This document shows, one piece after another, positions 49,996 through 61,859 of a stretch of DNA of 64,000 nt; within the stretch, counting starts at the first letter, position 1, and each line of letters starts with the position of its first letter. Made by a program: the position numbers and the translations under genes. The notes under the pieces were generated by a model. That model worked only from the letters and a program-made list of their open reading frames with translations, was not told the DNA's origin and did no database searches. Source of the DNA: Antedon mediterranea (taxonomy: Eukaryota; Echinodermata; Crinoidea; Comatulida; Antedonidae); assembly GCF_964355755.1 (NCBI RefSeq), contig NC_092674.1, forward strand, positions 19,494,001 through 19,558,000, given 5' to 3'.

Positions 49996-50539
49996 TTCTG
50001 ATATTGTAGTGTAAGAATGAGTAGCTGATATTATTTATTTTATTTACCGAGTCATTTAAGTGCTCACAATTTCTTTTTCCAATGACACCATGGATGAAAA
50101 AAAGGTAAAAAAGATAATATATTAATTTTCAGTGTCTTAAGAAGCGGCTCTATCCTGCGCCTTTCGTTAAAAAGCAGTCAATTGATTAACTCATGAAATA
50201 TTCTCACCATCCAACTGTGTCTGACCATGCCCTGTACTATGCAAGGCAAAGTGTGAAGCGGATTAAGTAAGTATTCCTTATTATTCAAACTCATAAATGA
50301 AGAATTTTTGTTTATAAAATAGCTCGCGTTTTAAAATCCTACATACATTGAAATACATGTAAAGAAAAACAGAAGAATTGAATTTTATAAAATGTTTTTG
50401 TTTATGAATATTTCCCTGAGAATCACATGGGTCATTATACAAATAATTAATTCATTGAACTATTTGATAGCAAACATGAATCACATTTCTATAATACAAG
50501 ACATTATCCAAATCGTTACTATATTATTTCAAGAAGAAT

Positions 50540-51265
50540 TTCACTCTTCCCCGATTATATAAATGATATTATATCAGGGAAGAGTGAAATTACTTCACTC
50601 TTCCCCGATTATATAAATGATATTATATCAGGGAAGAGTGAAATTACTTCACTCTTCCCTGATTATATAAATGATATTATATCAGGGAAGAGTGAAATTA
50701 CTTCACTCTTCCCTGATTATATAAATGATATTATATCAGGGAAGAGTGAAATTACTTCACTCTTCCCTGATTATATAAATAATATTATATCAGGGAAGAG
50801 TGAAATTACTTCACTCTTCCCCGATTATATAAATAATATTATATCAGGGAAGAGTGAAATTACTTCACTCTTCCCTGATTATATAAATAATATTATATCA
50901 GGGAAGAGTGAAATTACTTCACTCTTCCCTGATTATATAAATGATATTATATCAGGGAAGAGTGAAATTACTTCACTCTTCCCTGATTATATAAATGATA
51001 TTATATCAGGGAAGAGTGAAATTACTTCACTCTTCCCTGATTATATAAATAATATTATATCAGGGAAGAGTGAAATTACTTCACTCTTCCCTGATTATAT
51101 AAATAATATTATATCAGGGAAGAGTGAAATTACTTCACTCTTCCCTGATTATATAAATAATATTATATCAGGTAGGAGTGAAATTACTTCACTCTTCCCT
51201 GATTATATAAATGATATTATATCAGGGAAGAGTGAAATTACTTCACTCTTCCCTGATTATATAAA
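50540..51265. repeat. 54-bp satellite in which each unit is a palindrome
   Basis: Thirteen full units and one partial, at exact 54-bp spacing (50540, 50594, ... 51242). Each unit is TTCACTCTTCCCTGAT-(about 16 AT)-ATCAGGGAAGAGTGAA plus ATTAC, i.e. 16-bp perfect arms. Two diagnostic variants, CCCCG/CCCTG in the left arm and AATGAT/AATAAT in the loop, are mixed among the units. It lies about 260 bp downstream of the ERCC5 stop codon. Confidence 0.95.
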
Positions 51266-51304
51266 TAATAAATTAATTATTATATTATTGCCGTCTAATA
51301 ATAT

Positions 51305-51477
51305 ATATAAAGTAAAACCACTCCTTTGAAACACGCCTGTAAGAGACACTTTGCTACAAAACAAGGGGCATCCTTTGAAACTCGCCTTTAAGAGACACTT
51401 TCCTACGAAACAAGGGGAATTCACAGACAATTTGTTGGGTCCTGAAGGTTTCCCCTAATGGGGGTTTTACTTTATAT
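51305..51477. mobile_element. short inverted-repeat element (MITE-like) next to ERCC5 3' end
   Basis: The ends ATATAAAGTAAAACCACTCC and GGGGGTTTTACTTTATAT are inverted. Inside are two 49-bp direct repeats starting CCTTTGAAACACGCCTGTAAG and CCTTTGAAACTCGCCTTTAAG, each ending CAAGGGG. About 173 bp, non-coding. Confidence 0.65.
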
Positions 51478-51490
51478 CTATATGTATTTT

Positions 51491-51496
51491 TTTATT
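51491..51496 (-). terminator. candidate polyadenylation signal for ERCC5
   Basis: AATAAA on the minus strand, 32 nt after the stop codon of the last exon; the only such hexamer before the MITE at 51305-51477. Confidence 0.5.
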
Positions 51497-51527
51497 AAAA
51501 TGTTGAGGTCTCAATTGGATGGAAATG

Positions 51528-54500
51528 TTAATCCGAACTGCTTCCACTTTCTGATAAATTTGGTCCTTCCACTTGACCCTTTGTCTGTTTTGATTTGTCA
51601 TCAGTGTTTGCTTCATCACTGCCACTTTCCTCTTTGTACAATACATTCTTTTTACCCTTTTTTCTTCTTTTAATAGGTTTACATTTAATATCTTGCTTGT
51701 TTCCAGATTCTGTTGTAGTCTTCTTAGTATCATCTGCAGAATCGACTTTTATACATTTTCTTTTTTGTTTTAGAGCCTTTTTCTTCTTTTTACCTTGTTG
51801 ATTATCCGACTTTTCTTCGCTATCACTGTAAGATGTGGTCGGTTGAAATTTTTTCAAGACTCGTTTCAGCCGTTTACTTTGAATGTCTGAATTTTGATGT
51901 GCGACTATTCCAAAGTATGATGTAATTTGCCGCTGAACCTACGAAAATTATAGATATATTGCTTAATTAGGCCACTATAGAAAGCAATTGAAAAATGTTG
52001 TGAGTGCTTAATATGTAGGCTACACTACTGGTCTTGAGGTGTGTCAATATTAAAACATAATGTTATTTATTAATAGTAGCCACTTATCTGACATGGTTCT
52101 TAGTATAGCAGACACTAACAATAAAAAACATTATTTTTATATTTAAAACGAACAGTGAACAAAGAAATGGTGCAAATGAAATTAAAAACTTACGTTTTGC
52201 TCATTCATCTTTTTTAAAACTGGTAGAACATTTTCATCAGTTTTCTTTATGTTCCAGTTTAAACGTTCAAGTGCAAATGTGAAATCAGAAAATTAAAGAA
52301 AACCAACTATAAAACAGCATTGTGCTATTTTAAAGATGTTGTAAACAATCCTAATTAGCATCATGCATACTAATGGTTTGAAATCTTTGTTTACTTTCGC
52401 TCTTGACGATTTTCCAGACGAAATGTAATAAAATTAATTTACCTGTTAATTACGTAAACTTGTTGTTTTTGGCTCGAATTTTTGACAAAGTGAATAACTT
52501 TAATATTACTTTGATATGGCCAATTTAAATTTAGAATATTTTTTTTTTCATTTTTTTGTGTTTCAAGGGACAATGCATCTTTAAAGAAATGTTCTGATTT
52601 CAGAATAAGTAAAGCTTTGACACAATACAAAATGGACGGATTTTGTAAATAATACACCTCACGACGAAAACCTACTTATTGTAGAAACTGCAACATTTAT
52701 CTTTGTATAAAAACAGTCAAAATATTCTTGAACACAATTAATTAATTGTTTGTCACGTCACTAACATTTATAAATTTGCAATTTGTATTATATATTTTTG
52801 CTGCAAAAAAATGAGAAAAGGATATCCTCGAATTGAATCTAGATCTGGCATTCCCCAAGAGAATTCCTCTGTCGACTCATCAACCAGTGGATTCATGAAT
52901 GCCTTCAAGACTTCTTCTTGTGGAAATGTGGATGGAAGATCTAGCTTGCGCAGCTGTGATTTGATCTTGGTTTCTACAGGAGGATTTAGATTACCAGAAT
53001 TGGCATCCCACCAAGCTCTAGAAATATTAATATTAATGTATATGAAGTCAGTGAAACCATAATTTGTGCATTATGTATAAAGTAAAAAAATTACTATTTT
53101 TTTTCAAGATTGTAATTGTAGTTTTTGCGTCAGGGAGTTGAGTAATTTGATATTTTGCCCTATTCTGACGTAATTTGTACTTTATACTAAGTGCATTTGA
53201 GAATACTTGCGAAAAAATTCGCAAGTAGTTCTTGCGTGGGACTCCAACCCACGACCTCTAGATCACTAAGCCTGGCAAGCTCGGTGGTCTAGAGCTATGA
53301 ACGGCAGGCTAGTGATCTGGAGGTCGTGGGTTCGAGACCCACCCGAGAACTACTTGCGATTTTTTTAGCAAGTATTCTCAAATGTACTTAGTATAAAGTA
53401 CAAATTACGTCAGAGTAGGGCAAAACATATAATTATTTTTTTTCAGTTTCAATAAAAACAATAACCTAATAATTAAATGTGATTGTACAGTATCAACACA
53501 TAATGTTACATTAACAATAAGCTTTGTAATACAAAGTTATTATTAAAAAATACAGGCCTGTATATTGTACGTTGGCAGCTGATGAGAATATAATAATGTG
53601 TTTTCCATGGCCTATTAAGGTATTGACCGCGACCACTTCCTGCTATGATGTCCCTACAGCTGTAAATGAGCAACTTACCTGAAGTCTCTTAAGCCATCAA
53701 TACCTTTACCAGGGAACTCACTAAGTATTTCCATAGCTGTGATACAACCAACACCATCTAAACCATCAGTATAGTCACAGCCAAGTAGAAGACCCATATT
53801 AATCATTTTTATTCGATCAAGAACTTGATGAATATGAAAAATAATAGTACAGTAGATTATAAAGTATTTTTTGCTTAAATTTAATTTATATTAGCTACAA
53901 AGAGTTATATATTTCAGTTTTACTATGTCTTAATTTAATTTATATTAGCTACAAAGAGTTATATCGTTCAGTTTTACTATGTCTTAATTTAATTTATATT
54001 AGCTACAAAGAGTTATATATTTCAGTTTTACTTTTAATGTCTTAATTTAATTTATATTAGCTACAAAGAGTTATATATTTCAGTTTTACTTTTAATGTCT
54101 TAATTTAATTTCAATTTAGGAATAATAAAAATTTTAAAATCTTATATTAAATTAATAAAATTGTATTGAGTTACAATTTACCTATCTCTTTTATCTGTGA
54201 TGTCCTTGTGGATAAAAATGATAAAGAGATAGCAGGACCATTACTTAATTCAACCAATGACTTCTATCGTCACGTCATGGGTTTTGCTTAAATTTGGTAC
54301 ACAAAAGAGCCATTAAGCTAAAACGTCAGAATTCTAAATGTTAGCTTAGTTGGCTATCGGTTCGCGAGATATGGACTACTGCAAATCCTGAGTTTTCAGG
54401 CAATAAAATAAATTATTTTATAAACTCAAATATTTCAAACATCCATATTTTCCATATTTATGGTTTAATTTTAGCAAATAAGGTATCATATGAATAGGAA

Positions 54501-57500
54501 ATTAGATATTTTGATAGATAGAACATATGCTAATTTTTTTCTAACAAACCTTTTGACTTTGAATTTAACCATGGCCACCATTTTTAGGTTATGTGTTTTT
54601 ATACCAAATTTATATAATTTTGCATGTAAGCTATAACATATCCAAAAACTGGAGATATGTTTTTCCATATGTTAGAGAATGCTTTTAAAATGTCTATACG
54701 TTTAAACATTTCCATCGAATACATTTGCTTATACACATCATATACAAATTGTGATCTACATTTTTTTTATTACACATCACAGCTGAGCAGTATTTGAGGT
54801 ATAACAATTAACATTGTTACATTTCACTTATAAGCTTAGAAAATGTTTTTCCCGATATTCATTACATTACTCACATAATTGATTTTCAAAGTTACAGCTT
54901 TCATACAACTCAACTTCTTTATCCTTGGTAAAAAAGTTTTTATAAACTTTACGACCGCCAAAGAGCCAGACGTCACTATCATCTGTAATGGATCCATGTG
55001 TTTGGTCACAAAGGTCAAGAAAAGCACATTGCGCTTCTGCCTCTTGAGGGCTTGTAATATATGGAATACCAAAAAGCTCAAGTAATTCCTGAAATATAAT
55101 TAATTAATCATAAAATTAGTTATTTGGTATAATGGGGTTGTATTAAATTCAAAATAACAAAATAAATTTCAAGTTCTTTAAAAATAATCAATTGTATTTT
55201 AAAAGTGAGCGAGTTAAACAAGGCTGCTTTGTGACATGTATGTTTACACATTACATTACAAAAAGTCTTCCTGGACTAGGTCTGTTAATCATAGGTTTTG
55301 TACACTAATTGCCTGTCTACATATAAAAAACATAGAACATATTTGGAGCTAAGTAAAAGTTACCATGGTGATACTAGTTCACACTGCATACAGTATACAT
55401 ACTGTAGCTGTACATTATATGAAATGACCCTTATAGGAGACTTTTATTTAATTATTAAAAGTGCACATGAGCACCTTGAGCATGACATGAATATATATTA
55501 CTGTATGTATCACTTTTGTCAATACCATAACAATGGATGAAGACAACTAAAGACCTAAACAAGATGTATAATTTTGTTGTTTTTTTTGTGTTAAGATTTC
55601 AATACAATCAGCCTTCCCTGAAATTCACAAGACATTCAGTAGTAAAATCTATTTAACTAAATCAATGCCCATGCATTAGTCATTCAGATCTCCCAAAACC
55701 AAACATTGTTGGTTGACGATGGATTTACCTTACTTTCAGCATACATTTGATCAGTAATTGATGCCCCAATTCTTTGCTGACGTTGCTGCTCACTTTTCAA
55801 TGTTGCTCTTTCTTCCTCAAGAGCATTTTTCATTTCACTAACATTCTTCTAAAATATAAGGATATCATAGCAAATCAGTGTCGCCTCCCAGATAGTGAAC
55901 ACAGTGAAATTATTTGTTTAAACCAATATTGTATCAGTTCTTACAAAATTAGATAAAATAGTTGAGAGGTGGCATGGAATTACAAACACTATATATCCTA
56001 AGTTTTTTTAAGCTTTGTATGTTGTGGTTAACTAAACATGTTACTTCTGTAGGTTAAGTAGGCTAATATTGTTGAACTAATCACAAACAATATAATCAAA
56101 ATAATACTAGACTGTTGTAAGTGGATTGTAACTCACAGTATTCATATCTGTCCACTCTTTTATAGACTTTTCTTTATCTTTAGATATAGATTCCATAAAT
56201 TGTTCTTCTTTACGTTGTAGTGTAATTGATTGTTTTCTTGGTGAAAAAAAAAACACATAATTCAATTAAGATTAATTTTACCATTACAGTTTTTTTTCAG
56301 TATTGGCAATAAAAAACTTTATCAACATTTGAAGAACAATATCACAAACAAGTCAAATTTGAGATCTGTGACAATGATTAATCTAGAACAATAATATTTC
56401 ACTGTCGTCTCCTACACCAAAAAAATTCATGGATCGGGTAATTTGATCAAATTGTCAGAATTTCCATATTAGGATGCATATTTTTGTCAGATTGTGCGTT
56501 CTTCTTGAAATAACTCAACAAAGCCTAAACATTTTAAAATATTTTTTTAAACTTGTTAATATTGGCAGCACATGGAGTATAAAATGACACAAGTTTTGCT
56601 TTCATTTTCACCTATTTTTTGTGTTGATTTTGTGCTGTATCTCATCTTTATCCTGCACTTCATAATTATGCATATCATCCGTAACTGGTACACCAGGATT
56701 AGTTTCCATAAAGATTTCAGCAGGAAAAAGTTCATCATTACCTCTTATTTGGGTTGGATCAAATGAGACTTCAATAAAGTCATCTAAAAGGTACATACAG
56801 AAGAAAAAATTACAAAATACTTACAGTAATTGAAAATAAAATGAATGCCTACACTCGTAAGGATCAAAGAAACGGTAAAAATACTATACCTTCAGAGTCA
56901 CTTTCTTTATCCATTTCATTAGTTAATACATTTTTTCTTCCGCTTTCTAATTCTTCTTCTGTGGGTGTCTTTTGAATTTCCTGGTTCTTCACCAGCCTAT
57001 CATCATTCAAAATCTTATCACAATCTGTTTGGTTTATACTTGTACTATCTTTATAATCACTGACTTCATCAATATCTTTCTCTTGTTTTGTACTATTATT
57101 TTTCAGACAAACAATTTCCACATTTTGAGTGTTTGCAATGCTAGTTTCTAACAATTGACTCTCGTCTGCCACAGATATGGTAGCATCTGATAGCAGACTT
57201 CTATTTGCCACGGATTTGGTTTGAATATCTAACTGTAAATGTTGTTGAGTTATTACTTGAATATATTTGCCATCCTTAACATGATCCCTCTTTTTGTCTT
57301 GTGTTTCTGATAGAACCAGATCCTTATAAGCTGAAGATGTAGAACTATTCTCGTTTACAATAATGTCATGCTTGTTTAACCTTGCATCATTTGATGTCAC
57401 TTCTTCTAAAGGCTGATCGTTTCTTGCTTGCTTCTGTGCCATCTTTGCTTTCTGGTTGTCAAAGACTGCCTGCATTGCTATTTCAAGATCATTTGCTGTT

Positions 57501-60500
57501 ATTGGACGTTTTGATTCCTTCTCTTCTAAAACACCAATAGTCTTATTATTCCATAAAGACTTAGAGCTTTCAGCAAGATTTTCAACTTGCAAAATGTCTT
57601 TGCTGCCAGATGGTTTTGCTTCATCTCCAAGATTTTGTTCAGCATTCTTTTGTTTTTGGGTCTTTACTAAAATATAGTGTTGGGTGTCTTCAGACACAAC
57701 TCTTCGTGCTTCTACACTTTTTGTTTCTACATCAAGAATGGAAGCAATTTCTCCAGAACTCTTCCTACTCATCTCATCACGTATATCTTCAAGCTTTCGA
57801 TTGAGTTTGTTCTTATTTAATAGTTTGTTCAGCTGAAAATCTGAAAATTCATTCGCCTCCTGTATTTCAAATAAAAAAAAAATACACAGAGAAAAGAAAA
57901 AAGGATGTTTAATTATATTGTAGAGGCTCTGCCATTTTTAGTCGCAGGACCTGTTTGATGAATAGATGAATATAATGCATAAATGCATTGTTCACCAATT
58001 ATTTATTATAGGCAATAGGCAATAGTGAAGCAATGTGAACAGGGCGACCTCTCGAAATGGCCTATATCTATTTAAAATATTTATTAGTATAGAGCCATCA
58101 TATAAATAATAATAAATAAAATCATATAAATAATAATAAATAAAATCATATAAATCAGAGCTCATCAATAAAATAAAATTTAATTCAAATGCAAATAGGT
58201 GTAGTAGTATGTGACAGAGTAATAGCCACAGCTTCAAACTGGTGTTTTTTGACTGGCTAATGTTGTGGCCGTTTCCATGGTGGCTCGTTTTATAAACCGG
58301 TTTGTGTTGAATCTTGCAACATAATAACTTAATGGTGTAAACAGAGTTGTTTATGATTTCACTTTCTTTGGTGTTATCACAGTAGTACTGTACATTTTAG
58401 AGAATATGTTCAATGTAAACTCATTCTAAGGCATAAAAATTATAGATTGAATGGGCACATTTCTTCAACCTTGTTTAAAAGGGCTGTTGTAATCATTCAA
58501 TATTGAATAAATGGTAGTATTCTATAATGGTAGTATAAATAGCCGTATTGAATTTGAAATGTTTGTATTTACACCGAAGGAATATCTTAATCACAATCTA
58601 ATATAGATATTTACTACAGTATTTAACTGTTTTGACTAACCTTTGGTAGTGTACTTTTCTTAGCCCATGAATTATGCTTGTTTTTTTCTAGATACTCCTC
58701 GATTATTTCATGCTGTATTTCTGGAGGAAGGGCCTTAAAGTCTTCTGAATTTATGTCAAAATTGTCAATGTCTTGATCACTAAACCTTGACATCTGTTGT
58801 TGGTGTTCATCCCAGATGTCATCTTCAAAATCTCTGATAAATTTAACATTGATGACGACACATACTGTATTTATTTAAAAGGCATTTAAAAATATATAAT
58901 TGCCCTGGCATCACAAAGTATGTTAGATCTGCTATTCAGCGTCGCTACTAAATGTTCATTTTTTCAATAATGCAATACATTTGTTCCTAGCTTTAGGGTG
59001 TAGGGCATTGTCACTGTTATGATATTCATAAATCTATAGTGCACTTTTAGTAAAAGTATAAGCATTTATCATTGGAAAAAACCAATTGTTAATATAGTCC
59101 AATGTCAATGAATCAACTACCCAAGCCAACAACAAATCAATCAAAATAACTATCTGCCCAACATAAACCAACTCATGAGATGGAACTACAGTAGTAAAGT
59201 TTTGAATTGTTTGCAGTTTTGTTTAGTGTTTCTAAAAAAGGAAAAAAGTTAGGTGTTTTGGCATTTTGGTCGTAATGCTACAACCATCTTCTGCACAACT
59301 TTATTCCCTTTTGTTTGGAAACACATCCTTTACCACAAACATACTAGTGTTTATTCGCATGCAAACACATATTGAGATAAACCTACAAATAACATCCTAA
59401 TGACCTACTTGAAACTATCATCTGAAGCATCAGGTAGTGGTGGCAGGTTGTACATGTCCTGTGCACTAGCTGCTTTTCTGTCAACTCTAGGCATTTTTGT
59501 TTTTTTTATACTGTGAAATGAAAAATACAAAATAAAATAGAAACACACACAACTATTCAATTTCATAAAAAACAAAGCAAACAAGTTGTATGAAAAAGAC
59601 ACTTTTTGTATTCACATTCTCAAGCAAAAACAAAAACTATATTTTCAGGCTTTGATGGCAACAGTTTAGCTCTTCCATGTTAAGAATGCAGCCTTTCTTT
59701 AACCGTACAATATTATACAGAATAAAATCTTTGATTGTTTTAATCATAGTGAAGTTAAGTGAGGATAGTGGCCATTCCTCTTCATCAGCAGACCCAGTGC
59801 CAGTTATATTGTCCTTTTCATAAGAATATGTTTAGCCCATGCCATGTGCTTCACATCATAAACAGTATCGTTTGTCTGAATATATATTAACAATTTAGCA
59901 AAATAAAATATTCTTTATAGTGTACTCTGCAATTGCTAACCTTTTTTTTTTGCCTAGATATGTATCGACAGCATGGACCTTCATATAGTTCTTGAGAATC
60001 TGTTCTGAAGCTTGGCCTGTTTTATTTATTGCTAATTCCTTTCTCTTTCTTCTTCCTGCCTATGTATACAGAATAAGAATCATAATCAAAAATTAATTCA
60101 ATTATAATAATCATAACTTGTAATGACTTTAATAACACCAATCAAGCACATCCTCCAAGAGAAATAAATATTGAAACATGTTTAATGAAATATAAAGAAT
60201 ATTATAAGCTGGACAATTTTAGAAGCCATCTGAATCTGAAGTGAAAGCTTTTCCTGGAGCCAGAAGTTCCACTGTATTTAATTTTACTGTATTTTGGTTA
60301 AATACTTGATTATGAAGGATAATTATTATATCTTATATGATAAACTATAAATTGCAACAAGCAAAATACACTTACTAACCATTGTACGTCGCTTAAGCTC
60401 TGGAACGCTGCCATCAAATACAAAGATGGGTTTAATTCTGAAATAGAGAAGCTTGCAGATACGATGAACTAATGTGACAAGGTGAGCATTATTCACCAAA

Positions 60501-61859
60501 TTGCCTTCAGAATCCCTCATACCTCGTACAGCTTGATGTAACCAAATGCTGATATCTAATGACTAAATAAGGACTTGAATAGCAATGCAGTCAATAGATG
60601 CAATACAATGGCAGATGTTGGAAATGGAGAGGGTAGGACATTCCTTAGATGCCATCGCTTTTTAAAAAAAATATGCCTGTGCAACTTACAAAATTATTCT
60701 TTTTAATATAAATAAAGGCCAATTTACACAGACAAGTGGTATCGGTAAGAGGAAAACCACATAGCTTGTCCTACGTAGAATCTGTATCTACAGTATCTGC
60801 GTTACATGTAAATGGTCATAATGAATAACATAGATTCTATTTTTTTATTATCGTTAAAGCTTGTCTGTATTGGCCTTAAGAGTAACATCTGATCTGTCTT
60901 CATATAACAGTTTTTTACTGCCAAGTTGGTGTAATACCCTTTACAACGCCGAGCTTATAACAAACCTGTGTCGTGTCTAGATACATTTCCTTTTCACACC
61001 TGATTCTTTAGGCCGGGAATGACATGGGTTGCATGTATTTACAGTCCAAACTACCAACCCGTGTGTAAATGCTTTAGATTATTTGAAATATCGTCCTCTC
61101 ATGCATAAAGGAACACCCTAGTAATGGTCTGCTCATTATACCTCCTACAATATTGTTTTATGGCGATACGAAAACAAATTAGTCTACTCGTGAAGAATAA
61201 TATCGAATAAGCAAAAGCAGTCTTACTGTATCTTAATTGTATGTAAATTAAATACTATAGTGAGCGAGGATAGCAACCAACCAGAAAAACATACGCGGGA
61301 CTGTTAACGTCGCGAACATGCAAGTGCACAGGTTCGCTACTTAGCGAGCTACTGAGGTAGTACATTGTTTCTCTCTTTTTATCATAATTTACCATAAAAC
61401 GTACATTTTTAAGAGAAGGAATGACCTGGTTTAATGATTTTAAAGTAATATAAATTATGCATTATTTTAACAAAACATCAAAAATTGTACGAATAATGGG
61501 TCTAAAAAAATGCAATAACTGTGTCATGCTCAAGTGAATCTGTGAGGTTGTGTAAATTGTTAATTGTGTGTCACATCATTCGAAACTGCTGACTCTTGTA
61601 GTTACAGTAATCATATACTTTAGCAGTCCCTGACCAATTTCATCTTTGTACATTGTATATATGTTTTGTTGGTCGAATAAATAAATGAAATGAAATGAAA
61701 CTGTACTTTATCTATTTCATTTCTAAACTGTCTTTCACTTAACAACTTTTAATACAATTTTAAAAGGATACCGACAGCCAACACCTTTCCTTCCAATGAT
61801 TCAAGCGTTACAGGTTTCCCTGTAGGTTTTAAAAGTTGCCACAGTCCGTGAACACCCAT
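51528..61859 (-). CDS. ERCC5: XPG structure-specific endonuclease, nucleotide excision repair
   Basis: Complete, 1020 aa, 14 coding exons: 61859-61772, 60555-60376, 60055-59941, 59486-59409, 58833-58641, 57859-56890, 56783-56612, 56236-56137, 55848-55729, 55088-54875, 53823-53679, 53017-52826, 52278-52194, 51938-51528; every join keeps phase. XPG cuts 3' of the lesion in excision repair and stabilises TFIIH. XPG-N domain: [66 protein letters not shown]; helix-hairpin region [16 protein letters not shown]. Catalytic acids are present: Asp30 (split across exons 1-2), Asp77, Glu688, Glu690, Asp709, Asp711, Asp760. The spacer (exons 5-8) keeps [31 protein letters not shown] and acidic SDSEDDFIEV, as in vertebrates. 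A PIP box QRQITSYF (886-893) and two Lys-rich clusters (nuclear signals) lie in the tail. Human XPG is 1186 aa; the spacer here is shorter. Intron 12 is AT-AC. Confidence 0.96.
52279..52825 (-). other. AT-AC (U12-type) intron 12 of ERCC5
   Basis: Minus strand: the exon ends ATTCGAGG and the intron starts ATATCCTTTTC, matching the U12 AT-AC donor consensus /ATATCCTTT. It ends with TTTCTTTAATTTTCTGATTTCAC followed by the exon ATTTGCACTTG; TTCTTTAAT resembles the U12 branch site TTCCTTAAC and lies about 12-15 nt before the AC. No GT donor or AG acceptor at these places keeps the frame, while the AT-AC join gives [20 protein letters not shown], aligning with the vertebrate IRE..Q.YFGWNRTKTDES region. 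547 nt. Confidence 0.88.
53144..53434. repeat. long hairpin element with tRNA-like arms in ERCC5 intron 11
   Basis: A palindrome centred near 53290: the left arm TTTTGCCCTATTCTGACGTA, TTTGTACTTTATACTAAGTG, GAGAATACTTGCGA, AAGTAGTTCTTGCG, CCCACGACCTC mirrors the right arm through GAGGTCGTGGGTTCGAGACCC, GAACTACTTGCGA and TACGTCAGAGTAGGGCAAAA. GTGGGTTCGAGACCCAC resembles the T-arm/B box of a tRNA, but a complete cloverleaf is not present. Intronic. Confidence 0.75.
53880..54112. repeat. four-copy tandem repeat in ERCC5 intron 10
   Basis: A unit of about 54-57 bp, TTAATTTATATTAGCTACAAAG-AGTTATATATTTCAGTTTTACT-ATGTC, four copies, the last two with ACTTTTAATGTC. Confidence 0.85.

Noticed and set aside
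50540-51265. CRISPR array (regular 54-bp repeats)
   Set aside because: The units are directly contiguous palindromes without unique spacers, in an intron-containing eukaryotic locus.
52811-53062. Plus-strand ORF of 83 codons
   Set aside because: It is the antisense of ERCC5 exon 12.
53225-53345. A tRNA gene in ERCC5 intron 11
   Set aside because: Only a T-arm-like palindrome is present; no acceptor stem or anticodon arm can be folded, and the similarity lies in a longer hairpin.
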